Below are positions 54,325-63,168 of a stretch of DNA of 64,000 nt, piece after piece. The stretch lies in NCBI RefSeq assembly GCF_000014045.1, contig NC_008209.1, positions 2,007,001-2,071,000 on the forward strand, in the 5' to 3' direction. Both the position numbers and the translations under genes were made by a program. Within the stretch, counting starts at the first letter, position 1. Each line of letters starts with the position of its first letter. A model generated the notes under the pieces. That model was not told the origin of the DNA. It saw only the letters and a list, made by a program, of their open reading frames with translations, and did not search any database. This DNA comes from Roseobacter denitrificans OCh 114 (lineage in GTDB: Bacteria > Pseudomonadota > Alphaproteobacteria > Rhodobacterales > Rhodobacteraceae).

Positions 54325-55054
54325 GATACACCTCGATTACTTTTTCATCCGAAGTCACGTGATCCAGCGACCCTTCGGCCAGAACGGACCCTTCATGCAG
54401 CACCGTGACCTTGCAGTTCAGCCGACGCACGAATTCCATGTCATGTTCAACGACAACGACGGCGCGGGTTTTCGCGGCCTGCACCAGCAGTTCCGTGGTA
54501 TGCTCCCGCTCGGCAGGGGTCATGCCGGCGGCGGGCTCATCCACCAGCAGCAGCCGCGGGTCCTGGGCGAGCAACATGCCGATCTCAAGCCATTGTTTTT
54601 GGCCGTGCGACAGCTCCCCCGACTTGCGGTGCAGCGCTGCGGACAAACCGATCTGATCGGCGAGATCCGCAACTTTTTCATGGTCTTGCCGCGTCGGTCT
54701 GAAGCGTAAAACAGCGAAAGGATTGCGGGGTTTTTTCAACGCCATCATCAGATTGTCCGCGACCGATTGGTCCTCGAAAACCGTCGGGCGCTGAAACTTG
54801 CGCCCGATGCCTTCCTGCGCGATCCTGCTTTCCGACATGGCCAGCAATGAGACGGATTTCTCGCCCCAAAGCACGTGGCCACTGTCAGGTTTTGTCTTGC
54901 CGGTTATGATGTCCATGAAGGTGGTCTTGCCCGCGCCATTCGGCCCGATCACCGCGCGCATCTCAGCCGCACCGATCTTGAACGTCAGATTGTTGATCGC
55001 CCGGAACCCGTCAAATGAGACCGAAACGCCGGAAACCTCGAGCAATGTGCTCAT
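54314..55054 (-). CDS. urtD: urea ABC transporter ATP-binding protein UrtD
   Basis: A 246-residue LivG-like ABC ATPase. Walker A is GPNGAGKTTFMD near residue 36, the signature LSHGQKQWLEIGMLL near 148 and Walker B LLLVDEPAAGMTPAE near 168, followed by VVVVEHDMEFVRRL. The C-terminal VTSDEKVIEVYLGR is typical of UrtD. The ATG at 55054 has GGAGG six bases upstream and overlaps the urtC stop (ATGA); the frame continues to 55228 inside urtC and is not real there. Confidence 0.95.
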   Translation of the reverse strand: MSTLLEVSGVSVSFDGFRAINNLTFKIGAAEMRAVIGPNGAGKTTFMDIITGKTKPDSGHVLWGEKSVSLLAMSESRIAQEGIGRKFQRPTVFEDQSVADNLMMALKKPRNPFAVLRFRPTRQDHEKVADLADQIGLSAALHRKSGELSHGQKQWLEIGMLLAQDPRLLLVDEPAAGMTPAEREHTTELLVQAAKTRAVVVVEHDMEFVRRLNCKVTVLHEGSVLAEGSLDHVTSDEKVIEVYLGR

Positions 55055-56307
55055 TTGTCCGCCTCCCTTTCTTGCAGGGCACCCGCATCCGGGCCAAGGT
55101 CTGCCCCATGCCGTTTGGGGCTGCGCCGGTCTGAGATCAGATCGATCAGGCCGCCGATCCCGCGCGGCGCAAACAGCGTGACCGCCACAAAGGAAAGGCC
55201 CAGCAGGATCGTCCACCAATTCACCCACTGGATGGTATAGAACCCAAGGTTGATATCGGGTGCCTGTCCACCGGTGAACCAGGTCGAGAGCAGTGACACG
55301 AAAGCGGCGCCGATCACAGCACCATAGAGCCTGCCCCGCCCGCCGATCGCCACCCAGACGGCCAGATAGATCGAAGCGATCGGGGCAATTTCCGCCGGAT
55401 TGATGATGCCCGCCTGCGGGTAGTAGAGCGCGCCCGCGATTGCCGCCAGAATGGCGGTGAAGGTAAAGATAAAGAGCTTGTAGGCCTCAACCGAATAGCC
55501 AAGGAAGCGCACGCGCGCCTCGTCATCCCGGATCGCGCGAATGACGGAGCCGAATTTACCCGACACGACGGCCGCACATATCACATAGCCAAGCCCAAGC
55601 GCGAGAGCCGAAGCCCAGAAAAACCACATGGAAACAGTCGATTGCGGCACATGGCTGAGCCCGGGCAGGTTTTGCAGACCAGACAGGCCGTTATTGCCGC
55701 GCAACCCGCTGTCGTTCTGAAAAAGATAGAGCGCGAGGGCCAGCGTCATCGCCTGTGTCAGGATCGACAGGTAGACGCCCGTGACGCGGCTGCGGAATGC
55801 CAGCCACCCAAAGATCAGCGCAATCAGTCCCGGCACGACCACCACAGCGGCCAGTTGCAGGGGCAAGGAATGGGCCACCGCCCAGATGGGCGGGAATTCG
55901 GATGCACCCACAACGCCGAAAATCTGGCCCGCGATTCCATCCGATATCTCTTGCGGGGTCGGCGGCAAGGGGGCATTCGCGAGACTTTCGCGCACGATGA
56001 TTTCGGTGCGCGCATACATCAGCCACATCCCGATGGCGTAGCCGCCGATGCCGAAAAACGCCATATGACCGAGTGAAAGGATACCGCAATAGCCCCAGAC
56101 GAGGTCCATCGCCAGCGCCACAACGCACAGGCACAGCGTTTTGCCAAGGGTTTTGACAAAACTGGTGCTGATCACCCCGATGCCAAAGCCTTCGGCCAAT
56201 ATGGTCACGCCGAGGGTAAAGAGCGCCAGAAGCCCGAGGAAAATCAGGACCGAAGGATGGCGCGCCACGAAGGGTTTGTGCGGGGGGGCGAGGGCGATGT
56301 CTGCCAT
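55051..56307 (-). CDS. urtC: urea ABC transporter permease UrtC
   Basis: A 418-residue inner-membrane permease of the LivM type with about nine to ten helices. It contains CGILSLGHMAFFGIGGYAIGMWL near residues 74-96, the GNNGLSGLQNLPGL loop, and VWVAIGGRGRLYGAVIGAAFV near 310. It forms the membrane channel with UrtB. GGAGG lies eight bases before the ATG, three bases after the urtB stop. The C-terminal 30 residues are charged and cytoplasmic. Confidence 0.95.
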   Translation of the reverse strand: MADIALAPPHKPFVARHPSVLIFLGLLALFTLGVTILAEGFGIGVISTSFVKTLGKTLCLCVVALAMDLVWGYCGILSLGHMAFFGIGGYAIGMWLMYARTEIIVRESLANAPLPPTPQEISDGIAGQIFGVVGASEFPPIWAVAHSLPLQLAAVVVVPGLIALIFGWLAFRSRVTGVYLSILTQAMTLALALYLFQNDSGLRGNNGLSGLQNLPGLSHVPQSTVSMWFFWASALALGLGYVICAAVVSGKFGSVIRAIRDDEARVRFLGYSVEAYKLFIFTFTAILAAIAGALYYPQAGIINPAEIAPIASIYLAVWVAIGGRGRLYGAVIGAAFVSLLSTWFTGGQAPDINLGFYTIQWVNWWTILLGLSFVAVTLFAPRGIGGLIDLISDRRSPKRHGADLGPDAGALQEREADK

Positions 56308-56310
56308 GGT

Positions 56311-58272
56311 TCAGGCCTCCGCCGCCCGGCCTTTGAGCGCGATGATGCCGCGGGGCCGGAACTGTATAAAGAGGATGATAAACAGGATCATATAGGTCTG
56401 CGCCGCCAATGTGTTTGAGGGGTTCAGCCACTCGATCCCTTTTTGCAGCGTGCCCACCATCGTGGCCCCGAGCAGCGTGCCCCAGATGTTGCCAACGCCA
56501 CCCACAACAACAGTCATGAAGCTCTGCACGATGTATTCGCTGCCCATCTCGGAGGTGACTTTTGAATAAAGCCCGATGGCCACGCCCGCGATCCCCGCGA
56601 TGCCCGAGCCAAAGCCAAAGGTCAGCATGTTGATCCTGTCCGGGTTGATGCCCATGGAGGCGGCCATGCGCGGGTTTTGCGTCACCGCGCGCACCTCAAG
56701 CCCCAGTCTTGTTCTTTTCATCACGAAAAGGAACAGCGCCAGAAACATCAAGGCGAGGAAGAAGATCGCGATGCGAATATAGCTGATCGACACGATATCG
56801 TTGATCACCCATGATCCATCCAGCCAGCCGGGGGCGGTCAGCGGGCGGGCCTGCGTGCCAAAGATGTTCTTGGCCAGCTGTTGCAGCGCAATCGAGACCC
56901 CGAAAGTGGCCAGCAAGGTCTCCAGCGGGCGATGGTAGAGCCAACGGATCACCAAACGCTCCATCGCGACACCCGCGCCAAAAGTCACCATAAAGGCGAG
57001 CGGAATGGCCAGCAGGATCGACAGCGTATAATCGGGGATGAACAGCTGCACCACATAGCCTGTATAGGCCCCCATCATGATGAATTCCCCGTGCGCCATG
57101 TTGATCACGCCCATCACGCCAAAGGTGATGGCAAGCCCGATGGCGGCCAGAAAATAGATCGACGCCAGCGACAGCGCATCCAGCGCCAGATCAGCGGTCT
57201 GGTTGACGGCGACACGGGTTTCGATCTGCTCAAGCGCGGTTTGGGCCGCTTGCGCGACGGGCAGGGGCGCGCCGGTGAAAACCTCGAAAAACCTGAACGA
57301 CGCAAGTGCCGCGTCGATGTCGGCCTCTGTCACCAGCGGTTGTGCCAGCCCGCTTGCGGCCAGCAGCGCATAGGCGGCGGCCCGCGCGTCATCCGTGTTC
57401 AAAGAGGCGACCTGAACACCTGCGATCTGGCCTGCGTCGATATTGGCGATCAGCGTATCGCGCATGTTGTCTGTGGACACACGCGGCGGCGCGAGGTCCC
57501 GTGCGATCAGAGCGTCATAGGCGGTGACACGGGGCAGGGCATCGCTGCCAACCTCCAGCGCGCGGGCGCCATCAGGCACGGTCTCGCCGACCTCAATGCG
57601 GGTCGCGACCAGAGGGTTCAGCGCGGCGCGCAGGTCCACGCCCAGATCGCCGGAGAAGCTTTCAATCGCGGCGATCCTGGCGGTGTCGTCCGTGTCAAAA
57701 CGGATGGTCAGCAGACGCTCCAGACGCTCTTTTCGCAGTTTGAGGGCCGGGTCGGTTTCCGTAGCGGCGACGCTGCGCAGGGCAGTGAGGTGAGACGGGT
57801 CCGCATCCCGCTCAATCGCGCTGAGCGCGACAGCGCGTTCTGCGGGATCAGGGCTGTTCAACTGGAATTGCACGAGGGCTGCGCCGATCATCGCGCGGAT
57901 GCCGGAATTGGGTTTGAGCTGTTTGTAATCGTCTGCGTCACCCTGCGGTAGCGCCCCGCCACCGGCGACATCGAACAGCGCCAGCGCATCGCCCTCTGCA
58001 GGTTGGGCAAAGACAAAGACGCCGGTGGATTTATTGTACCACATCTCCTTGTCCTGCCAGCGCTGCAGAATGCTCTGCGCTTCCACCATGCCGCTGTTTG
58101 CAAGCGCATCAATGGCCGGTCCGATGGTGCGGCGCGATGATTTCTTGATGATCTCACCATGGGTTTGCAACAACTGCTGGATCGGTGCTTGGCTATCCTG
58201 CGCCGGCGCAGGACCTATAAGCGCGGCGCAAATGAGAAGGCACGCACAGCACCGCAGGACGACAGAAATCAT
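56311..58272 (-). CDS. urtB: urea ABC transporter permease UrtB
   Basis: A 653-residue permease. A signal-like hydrophobic start (MISVVLRCCACLLICAALIGPAPA) and a periplasmic segment of about 330 residues with helical repeats precede the LivH-like membrane part (from about residue 365: LALDALSLASIYFLAAIGLAITFGVMGVINMAHGEFIMMGAYTGY). Long N-terminal extensions are known in UrtB and their role is unclear. AAGGA lies seven bases before the ATG at 58272; upstream codons to 58320 are not family-like. Confidence 0.93.
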   Translation of the reverse strand: MISVVLRCCACLLICAALIGPAPAQDSQAPIQQLLQTHGEIIKKSSRRTIGPAIDALANSGMVEAQSILQRWQDKEMWYNKSTGVFVFAQPAEGDALALFDVAGGGALPQGDADDYKQLKPNSGIRAMIGAALVQFQLNSPDPAERAVALSAIERDADPSHLTALRSVAATETDPALKLRKERLERLLTIRFDTDDTARIAAIESFSGDLGVDLRAALNPLVATRIEVGETVPDGARALEVGSDALPRVTAYDALIARDLAPPRVSTDNMRDTLIANIDAGQIAGVQVASLNTDDARAAAYALLAASGLAQPLVTEADIDAALASFRFFEVFTGAPLPVAQAAQTALEQIETRVAVNQTADLALDALSLASIYFLAAIGLAITFGVMGVINMAHGEFIMMGAYTGYVVQLFIPDYTLSILLAIPLAFMVTFGAGVAMERLVIRWLYHRPLETLLATFGVSIALQQLAKNIFGTQARPLTAPGWLDGSWVINDIVSISYIRIAIFFLALMFLALFLFVMKRTRLGLEVRAVTQNPRMAASMGINPDRINMLTFGFGSGIAGIAGVAIGLYSKVTSEMGSEYIVQSFMTVVVGGVGNIWGTLLGATMVGTLQKGIEWLNPSNTLAAQTYMILFIILFIQFRPRGIIALKGRAAEA

Positions 58273-58346
58273 GGGAGAATCCTTCGGATCTGGAAGGCGG
58301 CGCGTGCCAGCGTCCGGCACGCGCCCGGTTCAGCGTTCAGGGCGGA

Positions 58347-59621
58347 TCAGTAGTTGGATTTGATCTGCACGCAGGAATTGGTCTCGGTGTTAAACATACC
58401 GCAGCCCAGTTCTTGCCAATCCGACTTCAGCACCGCCGATTCCGGCAGGAAATCGGTCCAGGCATCGCCCGGCACCTCTTCTGTCTGCGAGATGATGTCG
58501 AATTGACCATCGGCCTGGATTTCCCCGATCAATACCGGTTTGGCGAGGTGGTGGTTGGGCAACATCACTGCCGTGCCGCCGGTCAGGTTCGGAAATTCCT
58601 GCCCGTACATCGCAGCGCGCACGGCATCGACCTCGGTCGAACCCGCTTGTGTCGCGGCGTTTACCCACATGTTGAAACCGATGTAATGGGCTTCCATCGG
58701 GTCATTGGTCACACGCTCCTCGCCCATGCGGGCTTTCCAGGCCGCGACCCATGCGTCGTTTGCCTCGGAGTCTGCCGACTGGAAGTAGTTCCATGCGGCC
58801 AGGTGCCCCACGAGGTTCGACGTGTCGAGACCCGCAAGCTCTTCTTCGCCGACGGAAAAGGCAACGACAGGAATGTCATCTGCCGAGATGCCCGCCGCCG
58901 CGAGTTCCTTGTAAAAGCCCACATTCGCATCACCATTGATGGTGGAGATCACACCGACCTTTTTACCATCGGCCCCCAGCGCCACCACGTCAGCGACGAT
59001 CTTTGACCAGTCAGAGTGACCAAAAGGCGTATAGTTCACAAAGATGTCTTCGGTCGGGATGCCTTTGTGCTGCAGGTAGGATTCGAGGATATTATTGGTC
59101 GTGCGTGGATAGACATAATCCGTTCCGAGCAGCGCGAATTTTTCAACGCCAAGCTCTTCGAGGAAGTAATCCGTGGCCGGGATCGCCTGCTGGTTGGGTG
59201 CAGCACCGGTGTAGAATACGTTTCTGGAGCTTTCCTCGCCCTCATACTGGACGGGATAGAACAGCAGCCCGTTCAGTTCCTCGATCACGGGCAGCACGGA
59301 TTTGCGCGACACGGACGTCCAGTTGCCAAAGATCACATCAACTTCGTGTACCGTCAGCAACTCGCGCGCTTTCTCGGCAAAGAGCGGCCAGTCGGATGCG
59401 GGATCCACAACAACCGCTTCAAGCTGACAGCCCAAAACGCCGCCCGCCGCATTCTGCTGTTCGACAAGCATCTCCATCGTATCTTTCAGCGTCGTTTCGG
59501 AGATTGCCATGGTTCCGGACAGCGAGTGCAGCACGCCAACCTTGATCGGACAATCCGCCAGAGCGGGCAGCGTTCCCGCCAAAACAAGGGCGGTTGTCGC
59601 GCCAAGCATTTTTCGTGACAT
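58347..59621 (-). CDS. urtA: urea ABC transporter substrate-binding protein UrtA
   Basis: A 424-residue periplasmic binding protein. Signal peptide residues 1-22 end PALA before DCPIKVGVLHSLSGTMAISE, the typical UrtA beginning. Other UrtA blocks are GNWTSVSRKSVLPVIEELNGLLFYPVQYEGEE, TGAAPNQQAIPA and NGDANVGFYKEL. The high similarity to known UrtA motifs makes urea or a short-chain amide the probable ligand. GAGAGGAA lies eight bases before the ATG at 59621. First gene of urtABCDE; no urease genes are in the window. Confidence 0.95.
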   Translation of the reverse strand: MSRKMLGATTALVLAGTLPALADCPIKVGVLHSLSGTMAISETTLKDTMEMLVEQQNAAGGVLGCQLEAVVVDPASDWPLFAEKARELLTVHEVDVIFGNWTSVSRKSVLPVIEELNGLLFYPVQYEGEESSRNVFYTGAAPNQQAIPATDYFLEELGVEKFALLGTDYVYPRTTNNILESYLQHKGIPTEDIFVNYTPFGHSDWSKIVADVVALGADGKKVGVISTINGDANVGFYKELAAAGISADDIPVVAFSVGEEELAGLDTSNLVGHLAAWNYFQSADSEANDAWVAAWKARMGEERVTNDPMEAHYIGFNMWVNAATQAGSTEVDAVRAAMYGQEFPNLTGGTAVMLPNHHLAKPVLIGEIQADGQFDIISQTEEVPGDAWTDFLPESAVLKSDWQELGCGMFNTETNSCVQIKSNY

Positions 59622-59908
59622 CGTAAATTCCTCTCTTACGATGCGCGGTGGGCTTGCGAAGTCTCTTAACCTTCCCCATATCCCACTCACGCAATTTATT
59701 GCGGCGTGCGGCGGCGCTTGGGTTCGTAGGCCGGTGCCGTCGCACGGTTCTGAATGACCTGTTCAGTCACTCCGGAGGCTATGTCCATTATCGGGGGAGG
59801 ATGGAGTCGCAGCGTGCATTAAGGGAAAAACAGCGCGACCCTGTGCCTGTTTTTTAACCTATACGTGTAAAAGCGCTTAATAATGCGGCGCGCGGTGAAT
59901 CCGCTGCC
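59622..59908. promoter_or_regulatory. upstream region of urtA with a palindrome
   Basis: A 287-bp non-coding interval that should contain the urt promoter. A perfect inverted repeat CGCAAT-TT-ATTGCG occupies 59690-59703, about 70 bases before the urtA start on the minus strand, and could be an operator. I looked for sigma-54 (GGCAC-N5-TTGC) and NtrC-like motifs and saw none. The half nearer 59908 is AT-rich and includes AAGCGCTT at about 59871-59878. Confidence 0.4.
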
Positions 59909-60292
59909 CTAGCTGTCCAACAACAGATGCTGACAGGTTTTTCGGTAAGAGGCTGCAAGCTGTCTCGCTCTGGTGACCTGCTCGGGGTGTTGCGAAAACG
60001 TGGCGCGCTGCAGCAGCGAGGCATGCGCCATTTTTACCTCAACCCGGTGGGCCAGTGCATCACGTGCCCGATCCCGTGGCAGGGTCGCATCCAGAAGTGA
60101 CAAGAACACCCGGTGTTGATCCTCATAAAGCGCCGCATCAGGATCGCCCACCAGCCAGGCGTGTTCACGCTCAGCGGAAAATCGCCCGACGCATTCCGCA
60201 AAAACCCGAAACAGACCATTGTCCGCGACCGCCGGGGCCGCCAAAGACGCCACCGCAAGGACTACAAAAACAAGTCTTTTCACACTGCCCAT
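59909..60292 (-). CDS. hypothetical exported protein upstream of urtA
   Basis: A 127-residue protein with a signal peptide (MGSVKRLVFVVLAVASLAAPAVA, cleavage after residue 23). The mature 104 residues are helical and contain two cysteines (near residues 34 and 121), for example VFAECVGRFSAEREHAWL and YRKTCQHLLLDS, which could form a disulfide. The ATG at 60292 is chosen for the signal peptide; the frame opens up to 60343. The binding site is weak. It is upstream of the urea transporter on the same strand, so an unproven link to urea uptake is conceivable. Family unknown. Confidence 0.7.
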   Translation of the reverse strand: MGSVKRLVFVVLAVASLAAPAVADNGLFRVFAECVGRFSAEREHAWLVGDPDAALYEDQHRVFLSLLDATLPRDRARDALAHRVEVKMAHASLLQRATFSQHPEQVTRARQLAASYRKTCQHLLLDS

Positions 60293-60644
60293 TTTTTCAG
60301 CATCGCTGTTTGATTTGAACACGTCAATGCTGACACAAACCATCTAATATGGCGTTACCGGGGCGTATGGGCGCGTCATTCCACGGATTATTTTGCAGAA
60401 AATGCGTCTAAAATCCGGACAGTTTTTTAATGCGGGCCACAAGACAGCGTACGCAGATCGCGAAAGACCCAGCCCCATGAACGGGCCGCATCATGGAAAA
60501 TGGCGCTGGTCGCACAGATCAACCAGCGCCACCGCTGTCGTTTAGAGCGTCCAACGAAACATCTGAAACATCAAGTGTCACGCAACGCGTTGAAACCTTT
60601 GACTTCAGGCAGCGTTACGTGATGCAAGATTTTCGCATGACGCT
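60293..60644. other. 352-bp intergenic region
   Basis: Non-coding interval between the small exported protein gene and the stop of the alcohol dehydrogenase gene, both on the minus strand. It contains the hairpin at 60501-60531, described separately. I see no gene, tRNA or small RNA signature in the rest. A promoter for the exported protein gene is expected near 60300-60400 but I cannot point to its boxes. Confidence 0.5.
60497..60531 (-). terminator. hairpin after the GS-ALDH-ADH operon
   Basis: A perfect 10-bp stem, TGGCGCTGGT at 60501-60510 pairing with 60522-60531, and an 11-base loop. Read on the minus strand the stem is followed by TTTTCC. It lies 114 bases after the alcohol dehydrogenase stop, so it may end that transcript. 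The short T-run makes it a modest candidate. Confidence 0.5.
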
Positions 60645-61790
60645 TTAAAACAGTCCTTCCAGCAGCGCGGTGGTGTTGGATTTGGTCATCTCAACCGGGT
60701 TCCCGCCCGTGCTTGGATCATTGAGTGCTCCTGCGACGATCCGGTCGATATCAGGTGAAGTGACGCCAAGCTCTGTCAGTGTCTTGGGGATGCCCAGTGT
60801 TGCATTCAGATCATCCACGAAGGCACAGAAGCCGTCAAAACCACCCTCGATGCCCAGATAAGCCGCGGCGTTGCCAAGGGGGGCGGCAATGGCGGATTTG
60901 TTGAACTGCAAGACCGCCGGCATGCAGACGGCATTGGTGGTGCCGTGGTGCGTATGATGGATCGCGCCAATCGGGTGGGACAAGGCATGGATCGCCCCAA
61001 GCCCTTTTTGGAACGCCGTTGCCCCCATGGCAGCTGCGGACATCATATGCGCGCGCGCCTCCAGATCGCTGCCGTCGGCATAGGCGCGTGGCAGGTAGTC
61101 CTTGACCAGTCGCATGCCCTCAAGCGCAATGCCCTGCGACATGGGGTGGTAATGCGGTGAGCAGAATGCCTCGACACAATGGGCAAAGGCATCAAGCCCG
61201 GTGCCTGCCGTGATGAATTTTGGCATGCCGACTGTCAGTTCGGGATCGCAGATCACGACGCTGGGCAGGAATTTCGGATGGAATATGATCTTTTTCTCTT
61301 CGGTCTCAGAATTGGTGATGACGGAGGCGCGACCGACCTCTGAACCGGTCCCGGCGGTGGTGGGCACGGCCACGATTGGCGCGATGGCATCGGCATCCGC
61401 GCGCGTCCAGTAATCGCCGATGTCCTCGAAATCCCACAGCGGTCGGGTCTGGCCTGCCAGAAAGGCCACCAGCTTGCCCAGATCAAGGCCGGAGCCGCCG
61501 CCAAAGGCAATCACACCGTCATATCCGCCCGCTTTGAAGGCCTGAACACCAGCGGCGGCGTTCTTTTCGTTGGGGTTCGGGTCCACATCGGCAAAGATCG
61601 CACGGCCAAGGCCCGCCGCTGCCATCAGGTCAAGCGTGCGGGTGGTGATATCCATCCCTGCAAGCCCACGGTCGGTGATCAACAGGGGTTTTTTGATCCC
61701 GGCAGCCGCGCAGGCTTCCCCGATCTCTGAAATACGGCCGGCACCGAAACGGATGGCGGTGGGATAGGACCAGTTTGCTGAAAGGGTCAT
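60645..61790 (-). CDS. iron-containing alcohol dehydrogenase
   Basis: A 381-residue type III alcohol dehydrogenase. The NAD-binding block FGGGSGLDLGK is near residue 96, and the metal-binding segments are TAGTGLDAFAHCVEAFCSPHYHP near 196 and HALSHPIGAIHHTHHG near 265. It oxidises an alcohol or reduces an aldehyde; the substrate is unknown. It starts four bases after the aldehyde dehydrogenase stop, and with the glutamine synthetase-like gene it forms a three-gene operon that suggests a shared pathway for an amino alcohol or amine. Confidence 0.94.
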   Translation of the reverse strand: MTLSANWSYPTAIRFGAGRISEIGEACAAAGIKKPLLITDRGLAGMDITTRTLDLMAAAGLGRAIFADVDPNPNEKNAAAGVQAFKAGGYDGVIAFGGGSGLDLGKLVAFLAGQTRPLWDFEDIGDYWTRADADAIAPIVAVPTTAGTGSEVGRASVITNSETEEKKIIFHPKFLPSVVICDPELTVGMPKFITAGTGLDAFAHCVEAFCSPHYHPMSQGIALEGMRLVKDYLPRAYADGSDLEARAHMMSAAAMGATAFQKGLGAIHALSHPIGAIHHTHHGTTNAVCMPAVLQFNKSAIAAPLGNAAAYLGIEGGFDGFCAFVDDLNATLGIPKTLTELGVTSPDIDRIVAGALNDPSTGGNPVEMTKSNTTALLEGLF

Positions 61791-61794
61791 GGGC

Positions 61795-63165
61795 TCAGGC
61801 CTTCTTGAAGTGGTAGGATTTGGGGCGCGTCAGGTTGTGATAGCCGATCAGCGACAGACCACCTCCGCGCCCGGTGTCTTTGCATCCGGTCCAGCACAGG
61901 CCGGGGTCAAGGTAGTCGGCGCGATTCATGAATGCGGTGCCGGTTTCGATCTGGTCGGCGATGGCTTCGGCACGCGATGCATCTTGCGTCCAGATGGACG
62001 CGGTGAGGCCGAAATTGCTGTCATTCATCAGCCGGATCGCCTCAGAATCGTCCTTGACGGGCATGATGCCCACGACGGGGCCAAAGCTCTCGTCGCGCAT
62101 CACGCGCATGTCGTGGGTCACATTGGTGAGGATTTGCGGCATGAGATATGCGCCCGCATCCTGCGGGAACAACGCGGGGTCGATATGCGCCCTGGCACCG
62201 GCGGCGATCGCCTCGCGGGTCTGGGCGCGGACCTCCTCGGCGAAGCGCGCATGCGCCATGGGGCCAAGCGTCGTTTCGGGGTCCAGCGGGTTGCCCAGCT
62301 TGTAGCCACTGACGATGGCCACGGCCTTTTCCACAAAGGCATCAAAATGCTGCTCGGCGACGTAAATCCGTTCGATCCCGCAGCAGCATTGCCCGGAGTT
62401 GAACATTGCCCCGTCGATCAGCGTATCCACTGCCGCGTCGATATCGGCATCATCGCAGACGTACCCGGGATCCTTGCCGCCCAGTTCCAGCCCGATCCCC
62501 GTGAATGTCCCGGCGGCGGCGCGTTCAATCGCCTGCCCACCGCCAACCGAGCCTGTGAAATTCACAAAACCAAAGGATTTCGCCGCGATCAGGTCGGATG
62601 TCGTCTGATGGTCGAGAAACACGTTTTGAAACACATCCGCGGGGATGCCTGCCGCATGGAAGGCCTGTGCGAGGCGTTCGCCCACCAGCGGGGTTTGACT
62701 TGCGTGTTTGAGCATCACCGCATTGCCCGCGATCAGCGCAGGGGCCACGGTATTGATCGCCGTCATATAGGGATAGTTCCACGGGGCTACGACCAGAACA
62801 ACGCCGTGGGGGACGCGTTTGATGACCCGGCGAAAGGCCGCGCTGTCTTCGATCACGATATCGGCCAGCGCGTCCTTTGCGATATCGGCCATGTAACTCG
62901 CACGTTCGTTGAACCCGCCGAATTCACCGCCGTAGCGGATGGGGCGGCCCATTTGATGCGCCAGTTCTGGCACGATTTCGTCGTTCATGGCGCCCACATT
63001 AGCCACCGCCTTTTGGACAAGAGCGATGCGCTCGCTGAGCGGGCGCGCGGCCCAGTCGCTTTGGGCGGCCCGCGCGCGGGCCACGGCGGCTTCTGCGTCC
63101 TCGGCGCTCAGGGTCGGGCGCTGGGCATAGACGCTGCCATCAATGGGGGAGATACAGGTGATCAT
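61795..63165 (-). CDS. aldehyde dehydrogenase
   Basis: A 456-residue NAD(P)-dependent aldehyde dehydrogenase. VVAPWNYPYMTAINTVAPALIAGNAVMLKHAS is near residues 124-155, the catalytic Glu lies in GLELGGKDPGYV and the catalytic Cys is the middle one in NSGQCCCGIERI. It should oxidise the aldehyde made by the neighbouring steps. It starts three bases after the glutamine synthetase-like stop. The arrangement resembles amine or polyamine catabolism gene sets, but the specific substrate cannot be read from the protein. Confidence 0.94.
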   Translation of the reverse strand: MITCISPIDGSVYAQRPTLSAEDAEAAVARARAAQSDWAARPLSERIALVQKAVANVGAMNDEIVPELAHQMGRPIRYGGEFGGFNERASYMADIAKDALADIVIEDSAAFRRVIKRVPHGVVLVVAPWNYPYMTAINTVAPALIAGNAVMLKHASQTPLVGERLAQAFHAAGIPADVFQNVFLDHQTTSDLIAAKSFGFVNFTGSVGGGQAIERAAAGTFTGIGLELGGKDPGYVCDDADIDAAVDTLIDGAMFNSGQCCCGIERIYVAEQHFDAFVEKAVAIVSGYKLGNPLDPETTLGPMAHARFAEEVRAQTREAIAAGARAHIDPALFPQDAGAYLMPQILTNVTHDMRVMRDESFGPVVGIMPVKDDSEAIRLMNDSNFGLTASIWTQDASRAEAIADQIETGTAFMNRADYLDPGLCWTGCKDTGRGGGLSLIGYHNLTRPKSYHFKKA

Positions 63166-63168
63166 GGC

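Noticed and set aside
53509..54408. Plus-strand open frame of about 300 codons
   Set aside because: It is antisense to urtE, which shows all ABC ATPase motifs.
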